Position numbers and translations under genes: made by a program
Notes under the pieces: generated by a model
What the model was told of the DNA's origin: nothing
Database searches by the model: none
The model's input: the letters and a program-made list of their open reading frames with translations, nothing else
Assembly (NCBI GenBank): GCA_965206655.1
Contig: CBDBKC010000017.1
Coordinates: 1 to 64,000, forward strand
Reading direction: 5' to 3'
Length of the DNA: 64,000 nucleotides
Origin: JAPPLB01 sp965206655
GTDB lineage: Bacteria; Acidobacteriota; Terriglobia; Bryobacterales; UBA6623
Shown here: in pieces, positions 9,705 through 18,812 of the stretch
Position numbering within the stretch: position 1 is the stretch's first letter
How the letters are laid out: every line of letters begins with the position of its first letter

Positions 9705-10249
9705 TGCTTTCTTCGATGAGTCTCGCCGAACTTCGCCTCGTCGCCGCCGGAGGGAGGCCCATCCCGGTTCCACCGTTCCTGCCTGCCCCTGCTCCCCTTG
9801 CGTTCCCCCGATGGGGAAGGACCTTTCGGTCCGGGACTCCGGACTTCTTTCGGCTCGGTTCGAGTCGCTCCTCTCGCTTTGCTCCTTGGTTCTTCGGCCC
9901 TTCGCTCCGGCGCTATTACCCGCCTTCCTCGCTACTACGGCCTCTGCTGACTTCTCCTCCGCTCTCACCGAGGAGATCTCCCCAGGTAAGGTGCTGAATC
10001 TTTCCCTTCACACCGCCCGGCTCTACCGCGCACGTCTTCGGATGGACTTCGGGCTTCACGTTGGCTAGCACGCTTACCGCCCGTACACGGCCTCTCTGCC
10101 GATTCGTGTTCCTACGGTCAAAGGTTTGTTCCCCGCTTCCTTCAGCTTCACCTCGCGGCTACGCCTTGCGGTTCCCTACGGTTACCTCCATCAGTTCCCG
10201 GTCGGCTCCTTTCAGCCAACTAGATTCAGCCCATGCTGGGCACACTAGC

Positions 10250-10273
10250 GCGGACCTCGCTTTTGAGGTCCGC
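10250..10273 (-). terminator. Terminator-like hairpin at the intron insertion site
   Basis: Nine-base-pair perfect stem GCGGACCTC/GAGGTCCGC with a six-base loop. It lies a few bases 5' of the intron on the minus strand and downstream of the dipeptidase gene. It has no T-run, so it may be a structural insertion target rather than an efficient terminator. Confidence 0.5.
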
Positions 10274-10388
10274 GGCTCCTCCTTCGACCCACTCAACCCG
10301 CCGTCCAATCAACGAACGGGGCGCGGATGTCACATCCACGCGCCCGCGCCGCAAGGCGCGGAAAACCACACGCGTCAACCGCCCCTGT

Positions 10389-10473
10389 AGGTGACCGTCA
10401 CCCTTCTTTCGCGCCATCGATACAACACCCATCACCGCCGCATAACGGCGCGAAAAAGGGCTGACTGTCACCT
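10389..10473. repeat. MITE-like imperfect inverted repeat
   Basis: Two 27-base arms (10389-10415 and 10447-10473) pair at 23 of 27 positions around a 31-base loop. The arms begin with AGGTGAC...GTCA and end with TTTCGCGCC. The right arm overlaps the dipeptidase stop codon. It could fold into a long hairpin and resembles a small non-autonomous element or a transposase-associated palindrome; no coding capacity. Confidence 0.6.
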
Positions 10474-11614
10474 ATCCGCCATGGTCGATATTCCGTTGCA
10501 GCAGCCGCAGGAAGTTCCCTCCCCAGACTTTCTGAATCTCTTCTTCGCTCAGGCCGTAGGCCATCATGCTTCGCGTCAGGCGCACGAGCTGCGACATTTC
10601 AGGAACAACGGGGATCGTCTTGCCGAGGCCATCGAAGTCCGTACCAATGCCGACGTGATCGATCCCGACCAGATCGGCTGCATAGCAGATGTGCTCGACG
10701 AAGCGGTCGATGGTGGCCTTCTTCGGGTCCGGGTCGATGAAACTGGGTGCGAAGGCAATGCCCATGGCACCCCCGGCCTGGGCCAGTGCCTTGATCTGAT
10801 CGTCCGTGAGGCAGCGGTAGTGGTGACACTCGGAAAAGACGGCAGTGTGACTCACGATCGGAGGACGCGAAAGCCGATCGAGCGTCTCGAAGTATGCTTT
10901 GTCGTTGATGTGAGCAAGGTCGGTCAATATCCCGAGTTCGTGATTGACCGCGATCACTTCATGTCCCAGAGCTGACAGGCCACCGGCGTTCTTACGTTCG
11001 TTCTCGCGGTCTTGCGGAGTGCAAGGGCCGTAGGGGCTTTTCGTACCCTGCAAGAACTTCGCTTCCGGGCCGCCCTCGCCGTGGGTGATGGCGATCGAGC
11101 GGACACCGAGCCGATAGAGGATGCTCTGGATCTCAGGCTTTCCGTCGAGCCAACGTCCAATGCCCTCGATCGACATGATGATGCCGACCTTGCCCTCTCT
11201 TGACGCGCGAAGAACGTCATAAGACGAGAGGGCGAGCATCAGGTCATTCGGGTTCTTCTTGATCTCGGCGAAGACACGCTCGATGGTGACCCAGACGTTC
11301 GCGATCGGGCCGTCGCCCACGATGAAGAGAGCGGCGTCGTAGCCCGTTTCCTTCATGCGCGGCAGATCGGTATGGAAGGCCGGGTCGCGTTTCGACCAGT
11401 TGAGCGGGTTGTGCCCGCGGGCGACCCCCTCGACGGGAATGTCGTTGTGTCCGTCGATGATGAGGGCTCGCTTGTGGACTTCCTCGGCCTCCTCCAAGCT
11501 GACACCGCGTTTCCTGCGTTTAGATTGCGCAAACGCGGGCGGTGCGGCGGAGGCGAGGACTCCGGCCAAACCGGCGCCGGCGGTTGTGTTGAGAAAGTTG
11601 CGTCTGGTTTTCAT
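10472..11614 (-). CDS. Tat-exported membrane dipeptidase (peptidase M19)
   Basis: Zinc dipeptidase of the renal dipeptidase family, 380 residues, cleaving dipeptides outside the cytoplasm. The N-terminus has a twin-arginine signal (TRRNFLN followed by a hydrophobic Ala/Gly stretch ending PPAFA). Family motifs are DGHND for metal binding near residue 54, the SIEG segment with the bridging Glu, SHTAVF and CLTDDQ, then GIGTDFDG near the C-terminus. Length and motif order are normal. It stands alone on the minus strand; NagA-like and hydrolase genes lie upstream but not in an obvious operon with it. Its stop codon falls in one arm of the inverted repeat at 10389-10473. Confidence 0.9.
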   Translation of the reverse strand: MKTRRNFLNTTAGAGLAGVLASAAPPAFAQSKRRKRGVSLEEAEEVHKRALIIDGHNDIPVEGVARGHNPLNWSKRDPAFHTDLPRMKETGYDAALFIVGDGPIANVWVTIERVFAEIKKNPNDLMLALSSYDVLRASREGKVGIIMSIEGIGRWLDGKPEIQSILYRLGVRSIAITHGEGGPEAKFLQGTKSPYGPCTPQDRENERKNAGGLSALGHEVIAVNHELGILTDLAHINDKAYFETLDRLSRPPIVSHTAVFSECHHYRCLTDDQIKALAQAGGAMGIAFAPSFIDPDPKKATIDRFVEHICYAADLVGIDHVGIGTDFDGLGKTIPVVPEMSQLVRLTRSMMAYGLSEEEIQKVWGGNFLRLLQRNIDHGG

Positions 11615-11758
11615 AGCTTCATGATTATGGCAATTCAGACGAATGTCGGCTGATGACTGCGGCAGTCACTGAAGTTGCAAACGGCAAGGGATTGAGTCTC
11701 GGAAAGTTCTCCGCGGCTGCTTCCCCGCTGCGAGGGCCCCGCTGTGAGGACCTTTTTC

Positions 11759-12931
11759 TCAGAGTGGGGAGCAAATCGTTTGTTGGATTTGGATGTCGCC
11801 GGTAGTGGTGTCGTGGTCGAAAAGGATGAGGTCGGCTAAGTCGCCCGGTTCGAGAAAGCCTTGGCGACGTTCGAGTCCGGTGCCGACGGCGGCGTTGACG
11901 GTACCCATTCGCAGGGCCTGGTAGAGCGAGATCCCGCTGAATCGGATGAGGTTCGCGAGGCCGAGGTCCATGCAGAGAGCGGAGCCGGCGAGGCGGCGGC
12001 TGCTCGTGAGTTCGACGCGGTTCTCGGGTGTGAGCTCGACTTCGAGGTGGCCAATGCGATAGATGCCGGGCGGACACTTCGCGGGGGCGACGGCGTCGGT
12101 GACGAGTATGGACTTATCGAGTCCCTTGGCACGGACGGCGACCTTCACGAAGTTGGGATCAAGGTGGATGCCGTCGACGATGAGGCCGGCACATAGCTCG
12201 TCGGAAGCCATCTGATCGATGATGTAGTTCGGGAAGCGCGCCAGCACTTGATGGGAGCCATTGCCGAGATGCGTGCTCATCGTCGCGCCGGCTTGAATAG
12301 CGTCCTTGATTTGGGCGGTGTTGGCGTTGGTGTGTCCGATGGCGACGACGACTCTTCCCTGCCCTGCTACGTGCTCAATGACGTCGAGCGCACCTTCTTG
12401 TTCGGGCGCGAGCGTGAGGATGCCGATGTTGCCGTCGGCGGCGTCCTCGAACTGCTTCCATTCGTCGATTGTAGCGGCCCGCACATGCTCGACAGGGTGA
12501 GCGCCGCGGGGGCCGTCAACAGGGGAGATCCAGGGGCCTTCGACGTGAAAGCGTGACATGGAGTTGCCGACGGATAGTTCCGCCTTGGCCTTGGCGAGGT
12601 TCTTGAGCGAGCCGGCGATGTTCTCATGGGAGCCGGTGATGACGGTTGGGAAGAAGCGCGTGACTCCGGTGGTCCGCATCACCTCGATCGAGCGTGCGAT
12701 CTCGTCGTGGGGCGTGTCGGGTGAGTTGTAGTCCACACCCGAAAACCCGTTGACCTGGATGTCGATCATGCCGGGCGCGATGTAGGGCGCGTCGCCGGCG
12801 TGTCCGGTTTCTTCGACCGTCGCGATGCGTCCGTCTTCTTCGTGGATGTGGAGGAGCTCTCCGGTTTCGGGGGATCGTCCGGTGTAGATCATGGTAGGTT
12901 CGAACAACAGTTTGGCATAGTCTGTTTGCAT
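11759..12931 (-). CDS. nagA: N-acetylglucosamine-6-phosphate deacetylase-like amidohydrolase
   Basis: Amidohydrolase-superfamily protein of 390 residues. It matches NagA in order: APGMIDIQVNGFSGVDYN, FFPTVITG, HVEGPWISP with the metal-binding Glu, AIGHTNA and STHLGNGSH (metal His residues), LIVDGIHL, VTDAV with the catalytic Asp, and a C-terminal LEPGDLADLILFD. NagA removes the acetyl group from GlcNAc-6-phosphate in amino-sugar recycling. The expected STHLFNAM is STHLGNGSH here, so a related sugar substrate is possible. The start could also be the Met at 12892 (MIYTGRSP). It diverges from the alpha/beta hydrolase gene with only 17 bases between the annotated starts. Confidence 0.82.
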   Translation of the reverse strand: MQTDYAKLLFEPTMIYTGRSPETGELLHIHEEDGRIATVEETGHAGDAPYIAPGMIDIQVNGFSGVDYNSPDTPHDEIARSIEVMRTTGVTRFFPTVITGSHENIAGSLKNLAKAKAELSVGNSMSRFHVEGPWISPVDGPRGAHPVEHVRAATIDEWKQFEDAADGNIGILTLAPEQEGALDVIEHVAGQGRVVVAIGHTNANTAQIKDAIQAGATMSTHLGNGSHQVLARFPNYIIDQMASDELCAGLIVDGIHLDPNFVKVAVRAKGLDKSILVTDAVAPAKCPPGIYRIGHLEVELTPENRVELTSSRRLAGSALCMDLGLANLIRFSGISLYQALRMGTVNAAVGTGLERRQGFLEPGDLADLILFDHDTTTGDIQIQQTICSPL

Positions 12932-12948
12932 AGTCTGGGGATGAGTTT

Positions 12949-13734
12949 ATGACGAGGATGATTGGCGGGAAGCGGGTCGGGATGGATGTGCGGGGCGACG
13001 GGGTTCCGTTGCTTCTGATTCATGGCTTTCCCCTGCACCGGGGAATGTTTGCCCCGCAGTTAGAAGGGCTGGCCGACCTGGCGAAGGTGATCACGTTCGA
13101 TGTGCCGGGCGTGGGGGAGTCGGAGCCGGGGCCGGTGTCGATGGACGCGATTGCCGACTTGGCGGCGGTGGTCTTGACCGAACTGGGGATTGAGAAGGCG
13201 CTGGTGGGCGGCGTGTCGATGGGCGGCTACGCGTCGTTCGCGTTCGCGCGGCGTCATGCGGATCGGCTGCTCGGATTGATTCTGGCGGATACGCGGGCTG
13301 CGGCGGATTCGGAAGCGGCTCGGGCAGGGCGCAGGGCGATGGCCCGGATGGTTCAGGAAGAGGGCGTAGCGGCCGCGGTGGAGCGCATGGTTCCGGGCTG
13401 GTTTGGTCCGAGCACGCTGGAGGGCCGGCCCGAGGTGGTGAGGCAGGCGCGTGAGATGGTCGAGGCGGCTTCGGTGGAGGCTGTTGTCCTCATGCTTGAG
13501 GCTCTGGCCGATCGGCCGGACTCGACGCCGCGATTAGGCGACATCAACGTTCCGACGCTGGTGATTTCGGGCGAAGAGGATCCGATGATTCCAGCGGCGG
13601 AGATGGAGGAGTGGGCGGCGTTGATTCCGGGGGCGCGGCATGTGGTGATCCCCGCGGCAGGGCATCTGCCTAACTTGGAGGAGCCGTTGGAGTTCAACCG
13701 TGTGCTGGCGCAATTCATTGAGGCGCTTGCATGA
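12949..13734 (+). CDS. Alpha/beta hydrolase
   Basis: 261-residue alpha/beta-fold hydrolase. Visible are the oxyanion HG motif (LLIHGFPLHRGMF, about residue 23), the nucleophile elbow GGVSMGGY with Ser near 87, an Asp in GEEDPMIP, and the catalytic His in AGHLPNLEEP near the end, so a complete triad. No signal peptide, hence cytoplasmic. The fold covers esterases, C-C hydrolases and haloperoxidase-like enzymes; the substrate cannot be read from the sequence. Divergent from the NagA-like gene. Confidence 0.85.
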   Translation: MTRMIGGKRVGMDVRGDGVPLLLIHGFPLHRGMFAPQLEGLADLAKVITFDVPGVGESEPGPVSMDAIADLAAVVLTELGIEKALVGGVSMGGYASFAFARRHADRLLGLILADTRAAADSEAARAGRRAMARMVQEEGVAAAVERMVPGWFGPSTLEGRPEVVRQAREMVEAASVEAVVLMLEALADRPDSTPRLGDINVPTLVISGEEDPMIPAAEMEEWAALIPGARHVVIPAAGHLPNLEEPLEFNRVLAQFIEALA

Positions 13735-14084
13735 CAGTTTTTGGTGGCGGCCGACGGTCGGCTTGTCGTTGGCATTGCCGCCGGAGCGGGCGTTGTAGCT
13801 CCCTTACCCTCTATCCCTTTTCTTGGCCACTGGTACCACCAGAACTCTAGTACTGGCGCTTTGGTTCCTGTTTCAGCACACCGAATGGAGCTAACTTCCC
13901 ATTGGCTTGCGTACTGTCAAGGGCGGAGAGAAATTAGACCACTTCGGCGGAGTAAAACTAGACCAGTTGGGGGAGTGGTAGCGGTTTTCGTGGGACGGCT
14001 GGAACGGAGCCTGAGGGCGCCCTTTAGGGCGACCCAGGCGTAGTGGAAGGCGGCCCACGAAAACCGGCGCGAGCGGCGGGCGGG

Positions 14085-14846
14085 TCAGTCGGAAGAGCGA
14101 GACCGTTTCTTTTGACTCTGTTTGAGGCGGAAGCTTTCGCCGTTCATCTCCAGGATGTGAACGTGGTGGGTGAGGCGATCGAGCAGAGCGCCGGTCATGC
14201 GCTCGGACCCGAGCACCTCTGTCCACTCGGTGAACGGCAAGTTTGAGGTCAGCATCGTGGAGCCTTGTTCATAGCGTTGCGAGAAGATCTCGAACAGCAG
14301 CTCAGCGCCGGTCTTCGACAGCGGCACATAGCCCAGTTCATCGACGATCAGCAGATCCTGCTTGGCAAGTTGTTTTTGGAAGCGCAGCAGCCGTCGCTCG
14401 TCGCGGGCTTCGAGCAGTTCATTGACCAGTGCCGCAGCCGTGGTGAAGCGTGTTCGATAACCGCTCTGACAAGCGGCCAGGCCTAGCGCCAGGGCGAGAT
14501 GCGTCTTGCCGGTGCCGGAGTTGCCCAGAGCCAAGACGTTCTCGCGACGGTCGATGAACTCACAGCGCGCCAGCTCCAGCACGAGCTTCTTGTTTAACGA
14601 AGGCAACGCTAGGAAGTCGAATGTGTCGAGACTTTTCGTCACGGGAAACTTGGCTGCTTTGATGCGACGTTCAGTCGCCCGCTGATCTCGGTCGAGCAGT
14701 TCCAACTCGCAGAGTTGCTTCAGGAAGCTCCTACAGTCCAAGCCCTCGGCGGCGCATTGCCGCGCCACTTTGTCGTACTCGCGCAGGAAAGTCGGCAGCC
14801 GCAACGCTTTCAGATGGGCTTCCAGTAAGAGATTCGACTTCGCCAT
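14085..14846 (-). CDS. istB: IS21 helper ATPase IstB
   Basis: AAA+ ATPase of 253 residues that assists the IstA transposase in target selection. Walker A is GNSGTGKTHLA (about residue 107) and Walker B is LLIVDELGYVP. The DnaC/IstB core continues with LTSNLPFTEW and the RLTHHVHILEMNGES segment typical of the family, ending in a basic tail. The ATG at 14846 overlaps the istA stop as TGATG, indicating translational coupling. A longer open frame extends upstream across istA but it is a shadow. The product looks intact. Confidence 0.93.
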   Translation of the reverse strand: MAKSNLLLEAHLKALRLPTFLREYDKVARQCAAEGLDCRSFLKQLCELELLDRDQRATERRIKAAKFPVTKSLDTFDFLALPSLNKKLVLELARCEFIDRRENVLALGNSGTGKTHLALALGLAACQSGYRTRFTTAAALVNELLEARDERRLLRFQKQLAKQDLLIVDELGYVPLSKTGAELLFEIFSQRYEQGSTMLTSNLPFTEWTEVLGSERMTGALLDRLTHHVHILEMNGESFRLKQSQKKRSRSSD

Positions 14847-16345
14847 CAGCCCGCTCCTTGCCCCAAGAGCGCGAGATAGGACGCTGCCGAAGTCTGCTCG
14901 ACTTGAGCCGTCGGCAGGTGAGGATACTTCGTTAAGTCCAGCCGTGGCGGACGTTGTTCGATCGCGCACAGCAACAGATGCTTGACGGCGTCGAAGCCGA
15001 TCGTTCCCAGTTCGCAGGCTTGGCGCACCGCCGCCGCAACATGCTCCAGCCGAAAGTCCTCCAGCAGACGCAACACCTGCACGTACTCGCGCTTGCCCGC
15101 TTTGCCCAAGCGGACTTCGAGCAGGCGTCGTAATCGCGGAAACTCGGGCGGTAGATCCCAACCCACCAACGGCGCGGCTTGATCGAGCGCATTCGTCTTG
15201 CGCTCCAGCAACGCCAGATAATGGACGGGATCGAAGATCAACTCTTCGCGTTCGTAACTGCGCCGGTGGCGTGCGATCTCTTCGCTGCCGCAACAGATCA
15301 CTACTTCGTCCACATAGGCTTTGAGCAACACCTGGCGATGGCCGTAGCGCGTCGGCACCGAGTAGTCGTTGGTCCGATAGCGCACCAGCGACAACGACGT
15401 CACCCGGGTCGTACGTTTGTCGCAGGCATCGTAGGGCGCGGACGGCAATGGCAGCAACGCTTTCGCGTCGCGCTCAAAGCGTTCTCCGATCGTTTCGGTG
15501 TGTCGCCGCAAGCGCCGCTCACGGTTCTTGCGGCACTTGGCTTCGAGGTGTTCGTTGAAGGCTTCCCAACTCGAGAACCGGGGGATCGGCACCATGAAGT
15601 TGCGCCGCCCATAGCCCACCAAGCCTTCCACCTTGCCTTTGTCGTTACCCTTGCCTGGCCGGCCGAAACGATCAGCGAACAAGTAGTGCGACTGCAACTC
15701 ACTGAACGCTCGTGTGCGTTTGCGCGTACCGTCGCCGAGAATCCTTGCTACCGCCAACTTCGTGTTGTCGTAGACAATGCTGCGCGGCACACCGCCAAAG
15801 TAGCGAAACGCGGCGTTGTGTCCTTCGCAAAAGGCTTCCGTCGTCTCGGCGGGAAAGGCTTTTACAAAGGCGTCATCGCTGTGCGGTAGATCGACCACCA
15901 AGAAGTGGGCCTTACGCTGCACTCCGTCAATGACAACCAGTGCTTCACCGAAGTCAGCTTGCGCATCGCCAGGAGGATGTGCCAGCGGCACAAACATCTC
16001 TTGACCGCCCAGCTTCTTCTCGCGAACGTAGTCCTTGATGATTGTGTAACCGCCCGTGAAGTCGTACTCGTCGCGCAAGCGGTCGAAGATGCGCTGTGCC
16101 GTGTGACGCTGTTTCCTCGGCTGCTGCTGATCGTCAAGCAGTATCTGATCAATGATTCCTGTGAACGAATCCAGCTTCGGCCGCTTCACCGGTTGACGCC
16201 GCCGATAGCCCGGCGGCGCCTTGTAGCGCAGCATCTTGCGCACCGTCTCCCGCGCCAAACCGAACCGTTTGACGGCCTCGCGTTCACTCAGCCCCTCAAC
16301 GATGACACTCCGCCGTACTTGAGCGTATAGCTCCACTTGATACAT
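14846..16345 (-). CDS. istA: IS21 transposase IstA
   Basis: DDE transposase of 499 residues. An N-terminal helix-turn-helix (LSEREAVKRFGLARETVRKML) is followed by the rve integrase core with acidic residues in QADFGEA, VYDNTKLAV and KGKVEGLVGYGRR, then the Mu-type C-terminal beta barrel (RTNDYSVPTRY). The frame also has a TTG six codons earlier, at 16363; the ATG at 16345 (MYQVELY) is chosen because it is the family start. Stop and istB start overlap. All catalytic residues are present, so the element may be active. Confidence 0.92.
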   Translation of the reverse strand: MYQVELYAQVRRSVIVEGLSEREAVKRFGLARETVRKMLRYKAPPGYRRRQPVKRPKLDSFTGIIDQILLDDQQQPRKQRHTAQRIFDRLRDEYDFTGGYTIIKDYVREKKLGGQEMFVPLAHPPGDAQADFGEALVVIDGVQRKAHFLVVDLPHSDDAFVKAFPAETTEAFCEGHNAAFRYFGGVPRSIVYDNTKLAVARILGDGTRKRTRAFSELQSHYLFADRFGRPGKGNDKGKVEGLVGYGRRNFMVPIPRFSSWEAFNEHLEAKCRKNRERRLRRHTETIGERFERDAKALLPLPSAPYDACDKRTTRVTSLSLVRYRTNDYSVPTRYGHRQVLLKAYVDEVVICCGSEEIARHRRSYEREELIFDPVHYLALLERKTNALDQAAPLVGWDLPPEFPRLRRLLEVRLGKAGKREYVQVLRLLEDFRLEHVAAAVRQACELGTIGFDAVKHLLLCAIEQRPPRLDLTKYPHLPTAQVEQTSAASYLALLGQGAG

Positions 16346-16487
16346 CCCTCCGGTGTTCCACAAAACACCTCGGGGATGCTACGCGGACCACCTGGGCGGT
16401 CTAATTTTGCGCCGCCCTCACGCGGCTTAGAATCGCCGCTCTGTGGTCTATTTTGGCTCCGCCGTTCTCACGGAGAGATATTTACCT

Positions 16488-16727
16488 ATGAATACTTGCA
16501 CTACATGTAACGGTCAGGAGCGTTCGCTCTTGGACGAAAAGCAGGCTGCTGCTTGGCTCAATTGCTCGGTAGCGGCACTGCGGAAATGGCGACAAAACGG
16601 TCAAGAACCTGTGTTCTGTCGGAATGGTCGTCTGGTTCGGTACAGCAGTGAAGACCTGAGAGCCTTCGTGGAAGGCCAACGGGTTTCGACAACGAATCTA
16701 GATGAGGAGACTAACGAGAATGACTAA
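16488..16727 (+). CDS. Excisionase-like helix-turn-helix protein
   Basis: Small 79-residue DNA-binding protein of the AlpA/HTH_17 type: SLLDEKQAAAWLNCSVAALRKWRQNG followed by PVFCRNGRLVRYSSEDLRAFVE. Such proteins act as recombination directionality factors or regulators in integrative elements, and the integrase at 19162 supports this. An N-terminal CTTC pair of cysteines is unusual. The ATG at 16488 has GGAGAG upstream and is preferred over the longer frame from 16443, which starts in the IS21 flank. It overlaps the next gene by ATGACTAA. Confidence 0.8.
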   Translation: MNTCTTCNGQERSLLDEKQAAAWLNCSVAALRKWRQNGQEPVFCRNGRLVRYSSEDLRAFVEGQRVSTTNLDEETNEND

Positions 16728-18812
16728 ATTAGCGAACCCTATTGTGGTACCGATCAACGATGAACTCAATCTGCAAGTGCGGACCGCATGGCCCACACGG
16801 ACCGCTTTTGTAGCCCAGGTAGAGGTGTTGAATGGAAAAACGATTCACACAGACGAGGTGAAGCTCGGCAGTAGTCGAGAGCGAAGGAAATTTGCCAAGG
16901 AAGTTGGTGCCAAGGCTCCTGGAGCTGATATGACAACCCTTGAAGAAAAGCTCCTTCTGGTCGCCAACGAGGTTGAATCTGCTCTGCAAAAGGCCGAAAC
17001 CGCAAAGATGTCCGAGGTCAGATACACCCAATCGGATCAGGGCATCTACGAACTCAACATCTCAGAGCGCGGCACGGCTACGAATACCTTGACCAACTTC
17101 GGCGCGAAGATACTTCGTCAGACCATTGAGGACGACGGTGCGAGTGAGCAGCGCCAGTTCTTGATCGAGCTTTCCCAGGAGGGCAAAACTCGGGCTACGA
17201 AGGTCCAGCGGACCAGTACACGAAGATGGATTGGCCGATTAACCAAGGTGGAGCCAAGTTCGTCGTTCGCCCTGGCTGGGGCAACAAGGACAAAACCCGA
17301 GCCGCAATCCAAGAACTCTCTGGGGATGCCGAAGAGAAGAAGGTCTTCACCCATACAGGTTGGCGCAAGATCAAGGATGAATGGTTCTACCTCCATTCGG
17401 GTGGAGCAATCGGGACAGCCGGGAATACCGCGAGCGTAAAGGTTTGGCTGCCAGGTAGTCTGGCGTCCTACGAGCTTCCCGAGCCTCCGGTGGGTGATCG
17501 GCTAAGAGAGAGTATTCGAGCCTCGTTCAACACCCTATTGGTCGCACCGAAACACATCACTCTCCCGCTCTTGGGGGGCGTCTACCGTACGCCGTTGGGA
17601 GAAGCCCGAGCTGTTGATCACAGCGTATTCATTGACGGGAGAACAGGCACACAGAAGACTGAGGAGACTGCGATCGCTCAGTCTCACTTTGGTGCCGGTT
17701 TCAACAGTAGGAACCTTCCAGAAAGTTGGGAAAGCACTGCGAATGCTCTGGAACGAAACGGCTTCCTTACCAAGGACACCATCCTCACCGTGGACGACTT
17801 TAAGCCCAGAGGGGGTACCAACGAAACACAAGACCTCCACTCGAAGGCAGACAGGCTTCTGCGTGGGCAGGGTAATCAGCAAGGCCGTAGTCGGATGAAC
17901 GCGGATGGTTCAGGGCAGCAGACCTACTATCCGCGTGGTTTGGTGCTGGCTAGTGGTGAAGATGTTCCAACCGGGCACAGTCTCCAGGCACGGATGGTTG
18001 TTCTGGAAGTCGTTTCAGGCGACGTGAACCTCACCAGACTGACGGAGGCACAAAGTGCCGCCAGAGATGGGTTGTTTGCATCCGCGATGTCTGGCTACGT
18101 TCAATGGCTCGCTGGACGTATGGACCAACTAAAGGCGGAGATTCCTGATCGCATCGCGAAACTGCGCGACATGTTTAGAGCTGAGACTACGTTCAGTCAC
18201 GACCGTGTTCCCGATAACCTCGCAAGCCTTTTGACCGGTTACGAGAGCTTCATTGATTTAGCCCTAGAGGCGCATGAGATCAGCCCAGAGGAACGATCGA
18301 ACCTTTGGGACGAGGCTTGGGCTGTGTTGTTGAAAGTGGGTGAAAACCAAGGCAGGAGTCAAGCGCAACAGGACGAGGTTGATCGCTTCTGTGAACTGCT
18401 TTCGACCGCCCTCCAGTCCGGGAGGGCCCATCTCAATGATGCGAAGACCATCGGACCTCCCTCTAGGCATGGTCAATGGGGATGGAGGGTTGTAGAGCAC
18501 GCTCCTACGCCCTGCGGCGCTTGCGTCGGGTGGTTGGATGGTTCGGACCTTCTTTTAGATCCTGGAGTTGCGTTCTCGGTTGTGCAACAGCTTGCGCAAC
18601 AGGAACAAGGTGCATCGATCCCGATAGCGGAGCAGACTCTCTGGAAGAGAATGTCGCAACGCAAACTTCTGCTTTCGACGGAAGAGAACAGGCACACTGC
18701 CCGCAAGATGATCGGGGGAGATCGGAAGAGAGTAATTCACCTCAACCTTTCGGTCCTATCTGGAGAAAGCGGTCCAAGTGGTCCATCCAGTCCAGAGGAG
18801 ACGGAGAAGTGA
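16720..18812 (+). pseudogene. DUF927 primase/helicase-like ATPase, frameshifted
   Basis: One DUF927 gene in two frames. Residues from MTKLANPIVV run in the first frame to about 17205; the second frame carries the rest (MDWPINQGGAKFVVRPG, FTHTGWR, LHSGGAIG). Adding one C to GGTCCAGC at 17202-17209 restores TKVPADQYTKMDW, so a single C was lost from a short C run. The ATPase core looks intact: Walker A GRTGTQKTE and Walker B ILTVDDF. DUF927 proteins are phage/plasmid/ICE-associated and related to replicative helicases. It could be a genuine mutation or a sequencing error in a short homopolymer. The stop at 18810-18812 follows a Ser/Gly/Pro-rich tail. Confidence 0.8.

Larger units (their letters stand above)
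8368..10245 (-). mobile_element. Group II intron with encoded reverse transcriptase/maturase
   Basis: Minus-strand retroelement. The 5' end is placed at 10245, where the minus strand reads GTGTGCCCAGCATGGGC, matching the GUGYG start of group II introns. Domain V is at 8407-8438 and domain VI at 8371-8399; the 3' end is placed at 8368 after the GAC that follows domain VI. The element is about 1.88 kb, a normal size. It lies directly 3' of a terminator-like hairpin (10250-10273), a site preference described for bacterial class C introns. The ends are inferred from motifs and may be a few bases off. Confidence 0.75.
13915..16420 (-). mobile_element. IS21-family insertion sequence
   Basis: Contains istA and istB in the usual overlapping order. 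The ends carry inverted repeats sharing AGGGCGG followed, a few bases on, by AAATTAGACC: near 13919-13940 on the plus strand and near 16417-16398 on the minus strand. The istB end has a second internal copy of the motif (AAACTAGACC at 13956), as expected for the multiple transposase-binding sites of IS21. A 13982-14062 inverted repeat (GGTTTTCGTGGG/CCCACGAAAACC) lies between istB and the end. No target duplication was recognised, so the exact ends are uncertain. Confidence 0.8.

Noticed and set aside
9705..9968. N-terminal extension of the group II intron protein
   Set aside because: Arg/Glu-rich with no RT motif and overlapping intron RNA structure; kept only as an alternative start.
13735..13914. 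Small ORFs between the hydrolase and IS21
   Set aside because: No recognisable protein and no good ribosome site; treated as intergenic.
14085..15293. 402-residue open frame containing istB
   Set aside because: The extra N-terminal part overlaps istA; the real IstB start is the coupled ATG at 14846.
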